DNA of 7,633 nt from Gammaproteobacteria bacterium (lineage in GTDB: Bacteria > Pseudomonadota > Gammaproteobacteria > Eutrophobiales > Eutrophobiaceae). Positions 1 through 5,658 of the stretch are shown in pieces (position 1 is the first letter of the stretch; every line of letters begins with the position of its first letter). A program made the position numbers and the translations under genes. The stretch covers positions 1-7,633 of the forward strand of contig JACQHV010000068.1 of NCBI GenBank assembly GCA_016198885.1, written 5' to 3'. The notes below the pieces were generated by a model that was given only the letters and a program-made list of their open reading frames with translations, was not told the origin of the DNA and did not search any database.

Positions 1-1743
1 ACGCTGGCGGCGCAGTTCGGTTATCTTCCGGGCACATTATGGATACTGATCGGCGCCGTCCTGGGTGGTTGCGTGCAGGACTTCATTATTCTCTTTTTCT
101 CCATCCGGCGCGACGGGCGATCGTTAGGCCAGATGGCCCGCGACGAACTCGGTGCAATCGGCGGCGCGGTAGCGCTGATCGGGGTCATGATGATCATGAT
201 CATTCTGATCGCGGTATTGGGCCTGGTTGTTGTGAATGCAATGAAACACAGCCCGTGGGCCACCTCGACTGTCGCCGCGACTATCCCTATCGCGATCCTG
301 GTTGGATTATATTTGCGTAACATCCGGCCGGGCCGGGTGTGGGAAGCAACATTGATTGGCGTTTCCCTGCTGCTATTTGCCGTTGCCAGCGGCGGCTGGA
401 TCGATCAACAACCGGGTCTGCGCGAGTGGTTCAACTATGACGGGCCTGAACTTGCACTCATGATAATTGCTTATGGTTTTGCCGCAGCGGTATTACCGGT
501 ATGGCTGTTGCTCGCCCCGCGTGATTACCTTTCCACCTTCATGAAGATCGGGACGATTCTCATCCTTGCGATCGCCATCATGCTCGTGCAACCGGAAATG
601 AAGATGCCGGCCGTGACACAATTTGTTAACGGTACCGGACCGATCTTTGCAGGCAAACTTTTTCCATTTGTGTTTATTACCATCGCCTGCGGTGCAATCT
701 CCGGCTTTCACTCGTTGATTGCCTCGGGAACCACACCCAAATTGATTACCAATGAGAAAGACGCCCGTTTCATCGGCTACGGGGCCATGATGATTGAATC
801 TTTCGTGGGGATCATGGCCATGATCGCCGCGACCGTGCTCGAACCGGGGATTTATTTCGCCATTAACAGCCCGGCGGGTATTGTCGGCACAGAGGCCCAC
901 GAGGCCGTGGCCACGATCGCTCAATACGGATTTCCCGTTACCGAGGTCGAGATGCATTCACTGGCTGTGGCGATGGGCGAGTCCACACTCTTTGCCCGTA
1001 CCGGGGGGGCGCCTTCGCTGGCGGTGGGTATGGCAAGCATCTTCGCGAGTGCATTCGGCAGCGGCTGGCCCGCGCTCTGGTATCACTTCGCCATCATGTT
1101 CGAGGCCCTCTTCATCCTCACCACACTGGATGCCGGCACACGCGTCGCGCGGTTCATGCTCCAGGACCTGCTCGGCAACGTTTTTCCCAACCTGGGCCGC
1201 ACCAGCTGGTATCCGGGCGTATTGCTGAGCAGCGGGCTGGTGGTAGGCGCGTGGGGATACTTTTTATATATGGGCACTATTGATCCCCTGGGCGGTATCA
1301 ACAGTCTGTGGCCGCTGTTCGGGATTGCAAATCAGATGCTGGCCGCCATCGCCTTGTGCGTAGGGACCACCATCCTGGTGAAATCGGGTAAACTTCGCTA
1401 CGCATGGGTAACCGCGTTACCGCTCGTCTGGCTCGTGACTGTTACTACCACCGCCGCGCTGGAAAAATTGCTGAATGCAGAACCCCGCATCGGTTTTCTC
1501 GCGCATGCCAAACTGCTTACTGAACAACTCGCCGGTGGAGTGTTGCCCGCAGATAAAATCGCCCAGACCACGCAACTGATATTCAACGATCGGCTTGATG
1601 CACTGTTGACGGTAGTGTTCCTCGCAACCACCTGGGTGCTCGTGCTGGACACGATGAGGGTCTGCTATCTGACCATCAGTGGTCGCCGTCGCCTCTTGAT
1701 CTCGGAGACACCATATGTCCAAACACGTCTGGTCCTTGAATAA
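1..1743 (+). CDS. cstA: CstA-family carbon starvation protein / pyruvate transporter, 5' end cut by window
   Basis: This is a polytopic inner-membrane transporter. E. coli CstA is linked to peptide use during carbon starvation and to pyruvate uptake. The reading frame is open from base 1 (AAQFGYLPGTLW...), so the GTG at 73 is internal. The visible 580 residues compare with about 700 in E. coli, so roughly the first 100 are outside the window. Recognisable CstA blocks are RRDGRSLGQMARDE (near base 110), LPVWLLLAPRDYLSTF (near 495), FVFITIACGAISGFHSL (near 667), SGTTPK (near 727), GGAPSLAVGMA (near 1006), WYHFAIMFEALFILTTLDAG (near 1078) and PLFGIANQMLA (near 1312). Many hydrophobic segments alternate with short loops throughout. 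The C-terminus ends shortly after the conserved ETPY block and is somewhat shorter than in E. coli. It is followed 10 bases later by its usual partner ybdD. Family assignment is very secure; the substrate is inferred from the family. Confidence 0.97.
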   Translation, partial: TLAAQFGYLPGTLWILIGAVLGGCVQDFIILFFSIRRDGRSLGQMARDELGAIGGAVALIGVMMIMIILIAVLGLVVVNAMKHSPWATSTVAATIPIAILVGLYLRNIRPGRVWEATLIGVSLLLFAVASGGWIDQQPGLREWFNYDGPELALMIIAYGFAAAVLPVWLLLAPRDYLSTFMKIGTILILAIAIMLVQPEMKMPAVTQFVNGTGPIFAGKLFPFVFITIACGAISGFHSLIASGTTPKLITNEKDARFIGYGAMMIESFVGIMAMIAATVLEPGIYFAINSPAGIVGTEAHEAVATIAQYGFPVTEVEMHSLAVAMGESTLFARTGGAPSLAVGMASIFASAFGSGWPALWYHFAIMFEALFILTTLDAGTRVARFMLQDLLGNVFPNLGRTSWYPGVLLSSGLVVGAWGYFLYMGTIDPLGGINSLWPLFGIANQMLAAIALCVGTTILVKSGKLRYAWVTALPLVWLVTVTTTAALEKLLNAEPRIGFLAHAKLLTEQLAGGVLPADKIAQTTQLIFNDRLDALLTVVFLATTWVLVLDTMRVCYLTISGRRRLLISETPYVQTRLVLE

Positions 1744-1753
1744 AGGCCGCATC

Positions 1754-1948
1754 ATGGAAACGATGCGTCATACCTTGCGTAATATCTGGCAATGGCTGCG
1801 TACTCTGTCAGGTGATAATGCCTACGAACATTACCTGGTACATTGGCAACAACATCATCATGCACAGGAAACCCAACCGCTTGATCGAAAGGCGTTCTAT
1901 GAAATAGAACAACAGCACAAATGGTCCGGCATAAACCGCTGTTGCTGA
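1754..1948 (+). CDS. ybdD: YbdD/YjiX-family small protein (DUF466), CstA partner
   Basis: This 64-residue cytoplasmic protein belongs to the YbdD/YjiX family, whose genes sit directly after cstA or btsT; YjiX is reported to be needed for BtsT-mediated pyruvate uptake. Seen here are the family's features: a short N-terminal helix (RNIWQWLRTLSG), then NAYEHYLVHWQQHHH, a central acidic/aromatic DRKAFYEIEQQHK segment, and the invariant Arg-Cys-Cys C-terminus. The ATG at 1754 is preferred because it gives the usual family length and has AAAGG (1742–1746) 7 bases upstream, overlapping the cstA stop codon, which suggests translational coupling. An in-frame ATG at 1715, inside the cstA end and preceded by GGAG at 1704–1707, would give 77 residues and cannot be excluded. 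Family call is confident; the exact start is moderate. Confidence 0.87.
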   Translation: METMRHTLRNIWQWLRTLSGDNAYEHYLVHWQQHHHAQETQPLDRKAFYEIEQQHKWSGINRCC

Positions 1949-1968
1949 GCGCGCAACACCCGGAACAT

Positions 1969-2021
1969 TGACAAACTGTCATACCAATATCTGCTGCGCG
2001 TGCCATAATTTGTGTAAGGAG
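1969..2021 (+). promoter_or_regulatory. Candidate promoter/operator for the decarboxylase gene
   Basis: The 96-base gap between ybdD and the decarboxylase holds a perfect inverted repeat TGACA-aac-TGTCA (1969–1981) and an extended -10-like element, TG at 2001–2002 followed by CATAAT at 2004–2009 (five of six to TATAAT). No good -35 is present 17 bases upstream, which fits an activator-dependent promoter. If transcription starts near 2016, the inverted repeat is centred close to -41, a usual position for an activator touching RNA polymerase. AAGGAG lies at 2016–2021. The elements are visible; their function is inference. Confidence 0.4.
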
Positions 2022-2044
2022 CAATACTGCACACGGACCAGTAT

Positions 2045-3733
2045 ATGTCTACGCAACCTATCGCACAAAAGAGCGCCGCACCGAGCGAAAGTATTATTAC
2101 AGGAAAGTCCATCGGGCAGCATCTGCTGGCATGCCTGCATGCAGCAGGCGCACATCATATCTTCGGCGTGCCTGGCGACTATGTGTTGCGGTTTTACGAG
2201 CAGATCACGCAGAGCCCGATACGTCACATCGGCACAACACGCGAGGACACGGCCGCCTTTGCCGCCGATGGTTATGCGCGTTGCCAGGGGATCGGTGCAC
2301 TCGCTGTGACTTATGGTGTTGGTGCCTTAAATGTCGTTAATGCCGTCGCGGGGGCATACGCGGAATCATCGCCTGTAGTGGTGATCAGTGGCGCCCCCGG
2401 CGTACGCGAACAACGTGAAGATCCCCTTATCCATCATCGCTTCGGGCCGTTTACCTTCCAGCGAGAGATCTTCGACCGCATCACCTGCGCATCTGCGGTG
2501 CTGGATGATCCAGTCATGGCATTCCGTCAGATTGAACGCGCCATCACTGCTGCAAAACACTTGAGTAAACCGGTCTATATCGAATTGCCACGCGATATGG
2601 TAGAGGTCGAAGGTTACAAGGTTCCCGCCGATCCAATGCAAGAGCTGATCAGTGACGATGCTGCGCTGGCTGAGGCCGTCGCCGAGACAGTCGAATTACT
2701 CAACAAGGCAGTTACACCTATCGTGATCGCCGGCGTCGAGGTGCATCGCCGTGGCTTGCAGGATGCGCTGGTTGATCTTATCGAACACGCGAACTTGCCG
2801 ATTGCCGCAACATTGACTGGCAAATCAGTGATCGCAGAACGCCATCCCGCCTATATCGGCGTCTACGAGGGCGCGATGTGTTCAGAAAACACGCGCTATC
2901 TGGTGGAGCAGTCCGATCTATTATTGATGCTGGGCGTAACCCTGAATGATGTTGATACTGGTATCTATACGGCGCGGCTCGATCCTAACCGCATGGTGCG
3001 CGTGGCACAGGGTGAGGTCATCATCCGCCATCATCGCTATCCGCGCGTGGCCCTTGGTGATTTTCTCTACGCCCTGGCACATTCAGTACACACTCGCAAA
3101 GAATCCCTGCCGGAATTGCCACCAATCGTTGGAGCGCCGGGATTCCCGGAACACGGGCGACCGATGAGTATCGCCCGGCTTATCGGACGGTTAAATGCTG
3201 CACTTACATCGGATTTAATGGTGATCTGTGATATTGGCGACTGCCTGTTCGCAGCATTGGAACTGCGCGTACATGAGCGCACCGAGTTTCTCGCCTCGGC
3301 CTTTTACACTACCATGGGTTTCGCAGTACCTGCGGCACTGGGTGCGCAGATTGCACGACCGGACCGCCGCGCCCTGATCCTGGTCGGCGATGGCGCATTC
3401 CAGATGACCGGCACAGAGTTGGCAACACATTGCACCCTTGGACTTGCACCGATCGTTATCATCTTCAACAATCGCGGCTACAGCACCGAACGATTCATTC
3501 TGGACGGCCCGTTTAACGATATCAGTGAATGGCGTTTCGATCGATTAGGCGAGGTATTCGGTCCGTTGCGCGGATTTGATGCACCGACCGAGGATCAATT
3601 TGAAACGGCGTTGACACATGCGTTGGCCCATCGCTCACCCTACATTATTAATGTGCATCTTGATCCAGCGGATCCATCCCCCGCCATGCGCCGTCTGGCA
3701 GAACACCTGCGTAACCGTGTTGGAGGTATTTGA
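2045..3733 (+). CDS. Thiamine-diphosphate-dependent 2-keto acid decarboxylase (pyruvate/indolepyruvate/phenylpyruvate decarboxylase family)
   Basis: A cytoplasmic enzyme of 562 residues, the usual family length, that decarboxylates a 2-keto acid to the aldehyde with thiamine diphosphate and Mg2+. The N-terminal pyrimidine-binding domain (about 20–190) has VPGDY with catalytic Asp45 and the cofactor-activating Glu67 in TTREDTAAFAADGYAR. The paired active-site histidines are His130–His131 in LIHHRFG. A middle domain (about 200–350) follows. The C-terminal diphosphate-binding domain (about 370–540) carries the GDG...NN motif at 448–476 and catalytic Glu482 in GYSTERFI. All five expected catalytic residues (Asp, two His, two Glu) are therefore present, so this is a decarboxylase and not acetolactate synthase. 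Around Glu482 it mixes indolepyruvate-type (ER) and pyruvate-type (DGPFN) features, so the substrate is unresolved. ATG 2045 has only a weak GGA (2035–2037) nearby; the strong AAGGAG is 23 bases away. The position after cstA–ybdD suggests pyruvate as a substrate. Confidence 0.93.
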   Translation: MSTQPIAQKSAAPSESIITGKSIGQHLLACLHAAGAHHIFGVPGDYVLRFYEQITQSPIRHIGTTREDTAAFAADGYARCQGIGALAVTYGVGALNVVNAVAGAYAESSPVVVISGAPGVREQREDPLIHHRFGPFTFQREIFDRITCASAVLDDPVMAFRQIERAITAAKHLSKPVYIELPRDMVEVEGYKVPADPMQELISDDAALAEAVAETVELLNKAVTPIVIAGVEVHRRGLQDALVDLIEHANLPIAATLTGKSVIAERHPAYIGVYEGAMCSENTRYLVEQSDLLLMLGVTLNDVDTGIYTARLDPNRMVRVAQGEVIIRHHRYPRVALGDFLYALAHSVHTRKESLPELPPIVGAPGFPEHGRPMSIARLIGRLNAALTSDLMVICDIGDCLFAALELRVHERTEFLASAFYTTMGFAVPAALGAQIARPDRRALILVGDGAFQMTGTELATHCTLGLAPIVIIFNNRGYSTERFILDGPFNDISEWRFDRLGEVFGPLRGFDAPTEDQFETALTHALAHRSPYIINVHLDPADPSPAMRRLAEHLRNRVGGI

Positions 3734-3817
3734 AGAAACGTATAATAAATTCTCGCGTGAATAACTCCGATCCCTTCATGAGAAGTCGCCCACGAAAAAT
3801 TGATATCCACGTCGATT

Positions 3818-3837
3818 TATGTGAAAGAAATCACATA
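3818..3837. promoter_or_regulatory. CRP-type binding site, perfect TGTGA-N6-TCACA
   Basis: The sequence TATGTGA-AAGAAA-TCACATA is a perfect 7+7 palindrome around a 6-base spacer and contains both consensus half-sites of the CRP family. It lies about 100 bases before the lipoprotein start. Relative to a transcription start near 3901 it is centred at about -73, an allowed helical position for a class I activator. It suggests cAMP-CRP (or a relative such as Vfr/Clp) control of the lipoprotein gene. Confidence 0.75.
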
Positions 3838-3851
3838 GTAAATCTTATAAC

Positions 3852-3867
3852 TGTGACACTCTTCATA
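3852..3867. promoter_or_regulatory. Second, weaker CRP-like site (TGTGA-N6-TCATA)
   Basis: One consensus half-site TGTGA (3852–3856) is followed after six bases by TCATA (3863–3867), matching three of five positions of the partner half-site. It begins exactly 32 bases after the first site, about three helical turns, so both would lie on the same DNA face. Its centre (3859.5) is 41.5 bases from a start near 3901, the class II position. One degenerate half keeps the confidence moderate. Confidence 0.45.
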
Positions 3868-3888
3868 TCGGGAACATGCTCATTTTGA

Positions 3889-3894
3889 TATATA
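3889..3894 (+). promoter_or_regulatory. Candidate -10 element for the lipoprotein gene
   Basis: TATATA, within the run TTGATATATAAAC, is the best -10-like sequence upstream of the lipoprotein gene and places transcription start near 3901, leaving a leader of about 30 bases. No recognisable -35 lies 17 bases upstream, consistent with dependence on the CRP-like sites. An unrelated TATAAT occurs at 3741–3746 just after the decarboxylase stop and could be an alternative upstream promoter, but its nearest TTGGAG (3720–3725) is only 15 bases away. Confidence 0.4.
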
Positions 3895-3931
3895 AACAAC
3901 ATGTCTATCACGCAAAGGAGGTTGTTTATAT
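3890..3931 (+). promoter_or_regulatory. 11-bp perfect inverted repeat enclosing the ribosome binding site and ending in the start codon
   Basis: ATATAAACAAC (3890–3900) is the exact reverse complement of GTTGTTTATAT (3921–3931), with 20 bases between. Position 3889 (T) and 3932 (G) can add a U-G pair in RNA, so the whole AUG at 3930–3932 falls in the stem. The loop holds the strong AAAGGAG (3914–3920). If transcribed from an upstream promoter, this forms a hairpin that hides the start codon; if transcription starts near 3901, it is instead a DNA operator overlapping the -10 element. The repeat is certain; the role is inference. Confidence 0.6.
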
Positions 3932-4394
3932 GAAAATGCGTATAACTTCAGTACTAGGTCTGTGTATGTTGATTTGCGCCTGTGGTACGACGCCTGAAGA
4001 GAGAGGTGTCAGTGGCGCCGGTATCGGTGCGGGTGCAGGCGCAATAGTTGGTGCGGTAACGGGTCTTTCTGTAGTGGAAGGAGCTGTGCTTGGCGCAGCA
4101 GGAGGCGCACTCACAGGTTTATTGACTGATAAAGATCAGGTGAACCTGGGTGAACCGGCCTGGAAACAGGGAAGTAATCAGCCAACACAACAGCCGACCA
4201 GCAACCATAAATCAACTGTTGCCGGGATCCAGAAAGGATTGCAGAAACTCGGTTATAATCCTGGTCCCGTGGATGGCGTCAACGGCCAACAGACGCAGAG
4301 CGCTATCCGCCAGTACCAGAATGATCATGGTTTGATCGTTGATGGACAGGCAACACCTGCCCTGATGGACCATATCAATCAACAGACCAGCTAG
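3930..4394 (+). CDS. Glycine-zipper lipoprotein with C-terminal peptidoglycan-binding domain
   Basis: A 154-residue predicted lipoprotein. The ATG at 3930 is chosen over the in-frame ATG at 3876 because AAAGGAGGT (3914–3922) sits 7 bases before it and it starts a proper signal peptide: MKMR, a hydrophobic stretch, and a lipobox-like LICAC with acylated Cys18. Residues 29–63 form a glycine zipper with strict GxxxG spacing (Gly29/33/37/41/45, then Gly51/55/59/63), as in SlyB- or OmpA-like-TM-type membrane-associating lipoproteins. A Gln/Pro/Asn-rich linker (about 75–95) leads to a PG_binding_1 domain (about 97–148) with the typical LQKLGYNPGPVDG, QTQSAIRQYQ and HGLIVDG blocks. Expected location is the outer membrane or periplasm, attached to the cell wall. 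No catalytic domain is present, so the role is probably structural or related to envelope stress. Upstream CRP-like sites and an inverted repeat suggest regulated expression. Confidence 0.88.
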   Translation: MKMRITSVLGLCMLICACGTTPEERGVSGAGIGAGAGAIVGAVTGLSVVEGAVLGAAGGALTGLLTDKDQVNLGEPAWKQGSNQPTQQPTSNHKSTVAGIQKGLQKLGYNPGPVDGVNGQQTQSAIRQYQNDHGLIVDGQATPALMDHINQQTS

Positions 4395-4423
4395 TTAAAT
4401 ACAACATTCGCCAGTAAGGGAAA

Positions 4424-4461
4424 AGGGGCTGGGGTCATTCGACTCCAGCCCCTCATATTTT
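4424..4461. terminator. Strong bidirectional rho-independent terminator
   Basis: The arms 4424–4436 and 4441–4453 form a 13-bp stem (AGGGGCTGG with CCAGCCCCT, then one G-T pair, then GTC with GAC) around the tetraloop ATTC. On the + strand it is followed by CATATTTT. On the - strand the A run at 4421–4424 supplies a T tract. It lies between the convergent lipoprotein and propeller genes and can serve both. Confidence 0.88.
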
Positions 4462-4479
4462 CCGGGCTCATTCATAAAT

Positions 4480-4501
4480 ATAAATCTGCTCACTTTTTTC
4501 G
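4480..4501. repeat. Boundary repeat, copy 1
   Basis: ATAAATCTGCTCACTTTTTTCG lies just beyond the stop codon of the propeller gene. Its last 13 bases are identical to copy 2 at 5539–5551, and 17 of its first 20 bases match copy 3 at 7250–7269. No hairpin accompanies the T run. Confidence 0.6.
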
Positions 4502-4502
4502 G

Positions 4503-5498
4503 TTATTCCGGAACTATTGCACGCCCGATAAAATTGGTGTCCGTCCCGAACCAGATCTCGCGTGTTGCCGGATGATAATACATATGCCTCACGGTACGTC
4601 CACCACTGGGGATATCCGCAATATGGGAAAATTCTTTTGTCCAAGGGCTAAAACCGATGAGACGGTTAGGATTAAGACCCGTTTCCACAAACCACAACCT
4701 GTCTTTGTCATCAACCGTCATGGCATAAGGCTCAGCGTTGTCCCCGCCAGGCATGCGTCTTTCAATATAGCTTTCTGCTACTGGATCGAAACGGCCCAGA
4801 CGGCCCGTGGCATAATCCACAATCCAGATCTTGTCGGAGGATGTAATCGCAAGACGCCGTGGCCGGATCTCCTTGCGTGGTAATTCATATTCCTTCAACT
4901 TGAATGTTTCCGGATCAACGGTGGCGAGCTTATTTGTGCCGAACAATACTATCCACGGCCTGTCTCTGGAATCCACCTTGATCCCGTAAGGTCGAGCGTC
5001 TTCTGTCGTAACCGGGATGAGTTTAATTTCGCCTGTCTTTACAGACAGTTTCCCTACGATATTACTGAGCTGTGCCGTAAACCAGATATCTCCCTTGCTG
5101 TCGAATGCGAGTGTATGGGGGTCTGTTACTTCCGGATCAGGCATCGGGAATTTCCGGATGTCACCGGTCTCAGGATCGAGCTTGCCGATATAACCGCCTG
5201 CATTCTCTGCAAACCAGACAAACCCTTCTCTATCCACAATCAGATTATGCGGCGCTGAACCTTCATCCAGATCATATTTTTTGAATTGTTCTGACTTTGG
5301 ATCGAAATAGGCAATATACCGGCCCGCTTGTCCACAGAACCAGATACGGCCTTTCTGATCGACATACGGGTCCCTTGGCCGTGATTTTTCCCAGGGCACA
5401 TGCCATTCCCTGATATCGACGGTTGCAGTATCAGCACCTGCCGTAAAGCTGATCAGGAAGAAGATAAAAATAAAAATGGGACAGAAAGATTTCATCAT
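4503..5498 (-). CDS. Secreted seven-bladed beta-propeller, virginiamycin B lyase (Vgb)-like / streptogramin lyase family
   Basis: A 331-residue exported protein. Residues 1–22 are a signal peptide (MMKS, a Phe/Ile-rich core, then TAGA before Asp23). The rest is seven repeats of about 42–44 residues, each with a (V/I)D..G.(I/V)W(F/I) strand and most with an IG.(L/F)DP turn; the tryptophans are at 53, 95, 139, 182, 225, 269 and 316. The N-terminal strand (IREWHVP) probably closes the last blade. This is the Vgb / COG4257 pattern; the true lyase opens the lactone of streptogramin B antibiotics. The paired His...Glu spaced 14 apart is present only in blade 2 (His84/Glu98). In blade 6, the likely equivalent of the catalytic blade, the pair is Tyr258/Glu272. 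Lyase activity is therefore doubtful; sugar-acid lactonase-like or binding roles are alternatives. AAGGTAGG (5507–5514 on this strand) precedes the start by 8 bases; a second ATG follows immediately. Confidence 0.88.
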   Translation of the reverse strand: MMKSFCPIFIFIFFLISFTAGADTATVDIREWHVPWEKSRPRDPYVDQKGRIWFCGQAGRYIAYFDPKSEQFKKYDLDEGSAPHNLIVDREGFVWFAENAGGYIGKLDPETGDIRKFPMPDPEVTDPHTLAFDSKGDIWFTAQLSNIVGKLSVKTGEIKLIPVTTEDARPYGIKVDSRDRPWIVLFGTNKLATVDPETFKLKEYELPRKEIRPRRLAITSSDKIWIVDYATGRLGRFDPVAESYIERRMPGGDNAEPYAMTVDDKDRLWFVETGLNPNRLIGFSPWTKEFSHIADIPSGGRTVRHMYYHPATREIWFGTDTNFIGRAIVPE

Positions 5499-5538
5499 GA
5501 TGCTAACCTACCTTAAGCATTATTATTGTTCAATATTC

Positions 5539-5551
5539 CTCACTTTTTTCG
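5539..5551. repeat. Boundary repeat, copy 2 (core only)
   Basis: CTCACTTTTTTCG is an exact 13-base direct copy of 4489–4501. It lies in the divergent region upstream of both the propeller gene and the repeat-protein gene, so copies 1 and 2 flank the propeller gene as direct repeats. The ATAAATCTG half is not preserved here; AATAT occurs upstream of both. Confidence 0.55.
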
Positions 5552-5619
5552 AACCAGATTCTGCAGGAGATTTTCAAAATACCCATGCTTCGGGAACACT
5601 TCTGAGGCTGCCAATGTCA

Positions 5620-5625
5620 TATAAT
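5620..5625 (+). promoter_or_regulatory. -10 element of the repeat-protein gene
   Basis: A perfect TATAAT lies 33 bases before the chosen start at 5659 and predicts a leader of about 27 bases. No convincing -35 is seen 16–18 bases upstream, so an activator may be needed. The same 160-base region must also hold the promoter of the divergent propeller gene; on that strand only loose AATAAT-like sequences near 5519–5530 are visible. Confidence 0.5.
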
Positions 5626-5658
5626 TAGGTGGAAAGAAACACTGTAGGGGTATGCGTT

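Noticed and set aside
73..75. GTG as start of cstA
   Set aside because: The frame stays open to base 1 and the upstream residues match the CstA family, so this is an internal valine.
493..957. Long minus-strand open frame opposite cstA (154 residues)
   Set aside because: It is antisense to a highly conserved CstA region and its translation has the His/Gly/Arg-rich composition of a shadow frame.
1940..1958. Hairpin TGTTGC/GCAACA over the ybdD stop as a terminator
   Set aside because: Only a 6-bp stem with a 7-base loop and no T tract follows.
1968..1973. TTGACA as a -35 box
   Set aside because: No -10-like sequence lies 16–18 bases downstream; the bases are better explained as part of the inverted repeat at 1969–1981.
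1968..2309. 113-residue + strand frame overlapping the decarboxylase start
   Set aside because: It overlaps the true decarboxylase frame and has a Cys/His/Arg-rich composition with no recognisable domain.
3886..3900. FNR-like site TTGAT-N4
   Set aside because: The second half-site matches the ATCAA consensus poorly; the bases are explained by the -10 element and inverted repeat.
3876..3929. ATG at 3876 as the lipoprotein start
   Set aside because: It adds 18 residues before the signal peptide and has no ribosome binding site; ATG 3930 has a near-perfect one.
5524..5535. Palindrome TATTG-tt-CAATA in the divergent region as an operator
   Set aside because: Short and AT-rich; likely by chance in this composition, with nothing else to support it.
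5629..5658. GTG at 5629 as start of the repeat protein
   Set aside because: No ribosome binding site, it lies almost on the predicted transcription start, and it adds ten polar residues before the signal peptide.
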